From positions 1-6,770 of the forward strand of contig JASHTI010000047.1 in assembly GCA_030040625.1 (NCBI GenBank): a stretch of 6,770 bases of DNA, written 5' to 3'. The notes under the pieces were generated by a model, which did not search any database, had not been told where the DNA came from, and saw only the letters and a program-made list of their open reading frames with translations. This stretch comes from Thermoplasmata archaeon (GTDB taxonomy: Archaea > Thermoplasmatota > Thermoplasmata > Lutacidiplasmatales > UBA184). The position numbers and the translations under genes are program-made. Below, in pieces: positions 4,622 through 6,770 of this stretch (the stretch's first letter is position 1; each line of letters opens with the position of its first letter).

Positions 4622-6472
4622 CTACGCCGCGCTGTACGTGACCTCGATCGTCACCGAGCTGCCCGAGACGGTGACGACCTCGCTCGCGGGGCTGGCGACG
4701 TAGACCGTGCCGTTCGCCCAGGCCGGGCCGGCGGCCACGAGGTACGTCCCGTTCGGCACGTAGAAGCCGACGCTCGAGCCGTTGGTGACGTTGAAGCCGA
4801 AGCCGAACCCCCCGATCTCGAGGGAGGCGTACCACGTCGTGTTCGCGGGGAGGCCGGTCTCGACGACGGTGACCGTGTAGAACGTCGGGGGCGCGAAGGT
4901 GACGTCGATCGTCACGTTGGCGCCGTCCACCGTGATGTTCCCGCTCGCCGGGCTCGGCAGGAAGATCGTGGTGCAGTTCGCCGCCGGTCCGATCCCGAAG
5001 GCGTAGGTCCCGTTGGGGACCAGGAACGATAGGCTCGTGTTCCACGTGGCGTTCCAGGCCCCGCCCAGGGTTGCGTTGAACAGGAACGCCGACCAGAAGG
5101 TCCCGTTCGGCAGCCCGGACTCGACGAGCGTGACGTTGTAGAGCGTGATCGCCGCGAACGTCACATCGACGGTCACGGGGGCACCGTCCACCGCGACGTT
5201 ACCCGATGCCGGGGAGGGCACGAACAGCTGCGAGCCGACGGTCACGTTGCCGACGAAGAAGCCGAACGTCCCGTCCGGAACGGTGAAGTTGATCGTCGTG
5301 TTGGCCGAGCCGTTGAACTGGGCGCCCCAGCCCCCGCCGCCCCAGCCACCGCCGCGCGCCGATCCGCCGAAGAGCCCGACGGACCAGTTCGTGCCCGCCG
5401 GGAGACCGGATTCCGCGAACGTGACGGTGTAGGTCGTCTCCGTGGCGAAGGTGATGTCGATGGTCAGGGCCGCACCGTTCACCGTGAAGGAACCGAACTG
5501 CGGCGAGATGAGACCGCACGGCCAGCCGTAGTACGGGCCCGCCACGCGGAACTGATAGGTCCCGTTCGGGAGTTCGAAGCCGACCGTGGGGGTGTTCGAG
5601 CCGTTGTACGCCCCGCCGGAGCTCCCCCAAAGCTGGACCGACCAGAACGCCCCGGCCGCGAGCCCGCTCTCGGAGAAGGTCACCGCGAACAGCGGGACCG
5701 CCGAGAACGCCACGTCGATCGTCACGGACGCGCCGTCCACGCTCACGGTGCCCGCGCCCGGGTCCGCGACGTAGAGGTTCGCGCCGGCGGTCACGTTGGG
5801 TAGCTCGAAGCCGTAGCTGCCGTTCTGGAGCAGGAAGCCGACGGTGCTCGTGTTCGAGGAGTTCTGCGTCAGGTTCTGGTAGCAGTCCGGTCCCGCCCGG
5901 CCCGGGTTCGCCCATCCACCGAAGCCGGCGTCCGCCCCGAAGAGCGTCACCGACCAGTTCGTAGCGGCCGGGAGTCCGGTCTCCGAGAAGGTGACACTGA
6001 ACAGCGGGATGGACGAGAACGAGATCGCGATCGCCGCGCTCGACCCGTTCACCTGGAACGAGCCCTGCGCGGGATCCGCCGCGTAGAGTGCGGAGCCGGC
6101 CGCGACCTGCGAGACCTGGAAGGTGTAGGTGCCGTTCGGGAGCGCGAACCCCACGGTACTGGTGTTCGAGCTGTTGGAGCCGCTCCAGCCCCAGGCGGGG
6201 GCCGTCCCGGCGGGGGAGATCGCCGGCGGACCCGCGGACCAGGAGGGGGCGACCGAGACCGACCAGTTGGTCGCGGCGGGGAGTCCGGTCTCCGTGAAGT
6301 TGACAACGAAGCGCGGTCCCCAGCTGTGACCTCCCGGGGTCCCGGGAAGGGAACGCGAGCCCGGGACCGGCGGGCCGTGGCTCGCGAGCATCGCCGAGAC
6401 CGGCACCGCGGCCGCCGCGACGACGATCGCGACGCCCACCAGGACCGCCCACGCCAATCGAGAAGCGCTCAT
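4622..6472 (-). CDS. Secreted surface protein of six tandem beta-rich repeats, heavily sequon-loaded
   Basis: A 616-residue protein whose ATG at 6472 is supported by a well-placed TATA box and a signal peptide or N-terminal anchor (MSASRLAW, then hydrophobic AVLVGVAIVVAAAAVPVSAM, about 9-28). After a Gly/Pro/Ser linker (29-53) come six copies of one domain: residues 54-155, 156-259, 260-345, 346-442, 443-529 and 530-616. Each copy opens with a strand plus 'F(T/S)E(T/S)GLPAxTNWSV', has a variable loop, then 'VGFxLPNGTYxF', and closes with 'G(S/T)xxVxGxxVTIDVxF'. By hand I count about 33 Asn-X-Ser/Thr sequons, most of them in loops, so dense N-glycosylation outside the cell is likely. Cysteines occur only at 197, 319 and 500. 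The last repeat ends at the stop codon, with no transmembrane segment or sorting signal, unlike the related protein at 1135-1977. It may stay bound through an uncleaved N-terminus or through other envelope proteins. No catalytic motif is visible; an S-layer-associated, adhesive or glycan-binding role is inferred. Confidence 0.9.
   Translation of the reverse strand: MSASRLAWAVLVGVAIVVAAAAVPVSAMLASHGPPVPGSRSLPGTPGGHSWGPRFVVNFTETGLPAATNWSVSVAPSWSAGPPAISPAGTAPAWGWSGSNSSNTSTVGFALPNGTYTFQVSQVAAGSALYAADPAQGSFQVNGSSAAIAISFSSIPLFSVTFSETGLPAATNWSVTLFGADAGFGGWANPGRAGPDCYQNLTQNSSNTSTVGFLLQNGSYGFELPNVTAGANLYVADPGAGTVSVDGASVTIDVAFSAVPLFAVTFSESGLAAGAFWSVQLWGSSGGAYNGSNTPTVGFELPNGTYQFRVAGPYYGWPCGLISPQFGSFTVNGAALTIDITFATETTYTVTFAESGLPAGTNWSVGLFGGSARGGGWGGGGWGAQFNGSANTTINFTVPDGTFGFFVGNVTVGSQLFVPSPASGNVAVDGAPVTVDVTFAAITLYNVTLVESGLPNGTFWSAFLFNATLGGAWNATWNTSLSFLVPNGTYAFGIGPAANCTTIFLPSPASGNITVDGANVTIDVTFAPPTFYTVTVVETGLPANTTWYASLEIGGFGFGFNVTNGSSVGFYVPNGTYLVAAGPAWANGTVYVASPASEVVTVSGSSVTIEVTYSAA
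4625..6313 (-). repeat. Six tandem protein-domain repeats of 86-104 codons
   Basis: In coding order the copies occupy 6008-6313, 5696-6007, 5438-5695, 5147-5437, 4886-5146 and 4625-4885. Copies 1 and 2 share TGLPAATNWSV exactly, with 16 identical bases (5970-5985 and 6279-6294), and both carry a YxADP motif. Copies 4, 5 and 6 share an 'xxPSPAS/VASPAS' block followed by VxVxG. Copy 3 is the most divergent (GLAAGAFWSV). The differences in length lie in the central loop, for example the Gly/Trp-rich stretch of copy 4 (residues 369-384). The pattern suggests stepwise duplication of blocks rather than one recent expansion. Confidence 0.88.
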
Positions 6473-6494
6473 GGCCGCTCGACCCGGACGGCCC

Positions 6495-6503
6495 CAATAT
6501 ACC
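6495..6503 (-). promoter_or_regulatory. TATA box of the six-repeat gene (leaderless promoter)
   Basis: Minus-strand GGTATATTG follows a purine-rich CGGAAAG, the expected TFB recognition position, and is centred about 27 bases before the A of the ATG at 6472. Transcription should begin at or next to the start codon, giving a leaderless mRNA, which agrees with the absence of a Shine-Dalgarno sequence before the ATG. Confidence 0.7.
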
Positions 6504-6531
6504 TTTCCGAACAGCGCTCCGCCCTAAGCGG

Positions 6532-6540
6532 GATATAAAG
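6532..6540 (-). promoter_or_regulatory. Second, upstream TATA-like box in the same gap
   Basis: Minus-strand CTTTATATC is the best TATA match in the window and lies 37 bases upstream of the promoter-proximal box. Used leftwards it would start transcription near 6510 with a leader of about 38 bases before the ATG at 6472. Because TATA is nearly symmetric it could also face right, but no plus-strand gene follows inside the window. It sits 33 bases past the stop of the RCK_C gene, so the surface gene may have two promoters. Confidence 0.42.
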
Positions 6541-6572
6541 TTACCACGACCGTCCGAGAGGGCCCGGCCCGC

Positions 6573-6770
6573 TCACCGGCCCTGCGCTTCCCCGAACCAG
6601 GTCCGGAACGCCCGGGAGTTCTCGAGCGAGCCTACCACGAGGATCGCGTCGCCGGGAGCGAGGCGGGCCGTCGCGGGCGGGCCCACGAACGTGTCGAACT
6701 CCCCGTCGCCCCGGGGGTGGGCGTAGCCGATCAGGATGCATCCGGTCGACTGCCGTACCAGCGTCTCGGC
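6573..6770 (-). CDS. RCK_C (TrkA-C) domain protein, C-terminal fragment; probable K+ channel or transport regulator
   Basis: Sixty-five codons and a TGA read in frame leftwards from the window edge, so only the C-terminus is present. The segment STGCILIGYAHPRGDGEF, then PPATARLAPGDAILVVGSLEN and a closing helix (SRAFRTWFGEAQGR), follows the RCK_C/TrkA-C pattern: a strand with 'GxxxIxxxR', a short hairpin, then 'PxxxxxLxxGDxLxVxG'. This domain forms the ligand-binding cytoplasmic part of potassium channels of the MthK type, of TrkA-like subunits and of some other transporters. Which of these it belongs to cannot be told without the upstream part. The stop is 100 bases before the next gene, which has its own promoter, so an operon is unlikely although read-through is possible. 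Confidence 0.75.
   Translation of the reverse strand, partial: AETLVRQSTGCILIGYAHPRGDGEFDTFVGPPATARLAPGDAILVVGSLENSRAFRTWFGEAQGR

Noticed and set aside
4625..6313. Repetitive DNA considered as a CRISPR or satellite array
   Set aside because: The repeats are 258-312 bases long, in frame, diverged at the DNA level and fully coding; there are no short identical repeats with unique spacers.
6541..6741. A 66-codon minus-strand open frame at the right end
   Set aside because: It is out of frame with the RCK_C coding sequence at 6573-6770, whose motifs are clear, and its translation is Arg/Pro-rich without features.

Overview
The window is a very GC-rich (about 70% by eye), gene-dense stretch of what looks like an archaeal chromosome, most likely a high-GC member of the Thermoplasmatota. 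Three things point there. AT-rich TATA-like boxes sit about 27 bases before start codons that have little or no 5' leader. There is a tiny ribbon-helix-helix regulator. Two secreted proteins are built from the 'TGLPxxTxWxVxL ... LPNGTYxF' beta-rich domain that is common in Thermoplasmatota surface proteins. The lineage call is an inference; the sequence carries no rRNA or marker gene.

Layout from left to right. (a) 1-192, minus: the N-terminus of a sulfatase/alkaline-phosphatase-superfamily protein, cut by the window edge. (b) 326-661, minus, and 838-1014, plus: two small divergently transcribed DNA-binding proteins, a winged-helix-like protein and a 58-residue ribbon-helix-helix protein; the latter has a clear near-leaderless promoter. 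(c) 1135-1977, minus: a signal-peptide protein with two beta-rich domains and a C-terminal membrane anchor. (d) 2153-4579, plus: a complete family GH15 glucoamylase-type enzyme with both catalytic glutamates and no export signal, the best-determined gene here. (e) 4622-6472, minus: a secreted protein made of six tandem copies of the same beta-rich domain, packed with N-glycosylation sequons and lacking a membrane anchor. (f) 6573-6770, minus: the C-terminal RCK_C (TrkA-C) domain of a potassium channel or transport regulator, cut by the right edge.

No operon is evident. The complete genes alternate in divergent and convergent pairs, each apparently with its own promoter. The GH15 enzyme probably works in the cytoplasm on storage glucan, maltooligosaccharides or trehalose. 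The two repeat proteins flank it and belong to the cell envelope; they share a domain with each other but show no direct functional link to the enzyme. GC-rich hairpins start 0-7 bases after the stop codon of all five complete genes, none followed by a T-tract; this is the most consistent non-coding pattern in the window. I see no CRISPR array, tRNA, rRNA, insertion sequence or defence system, and no strong evidence for a previously undescribed system. The six-repeat envelope protein and the 3'-end hairpins deserve the closest second look.
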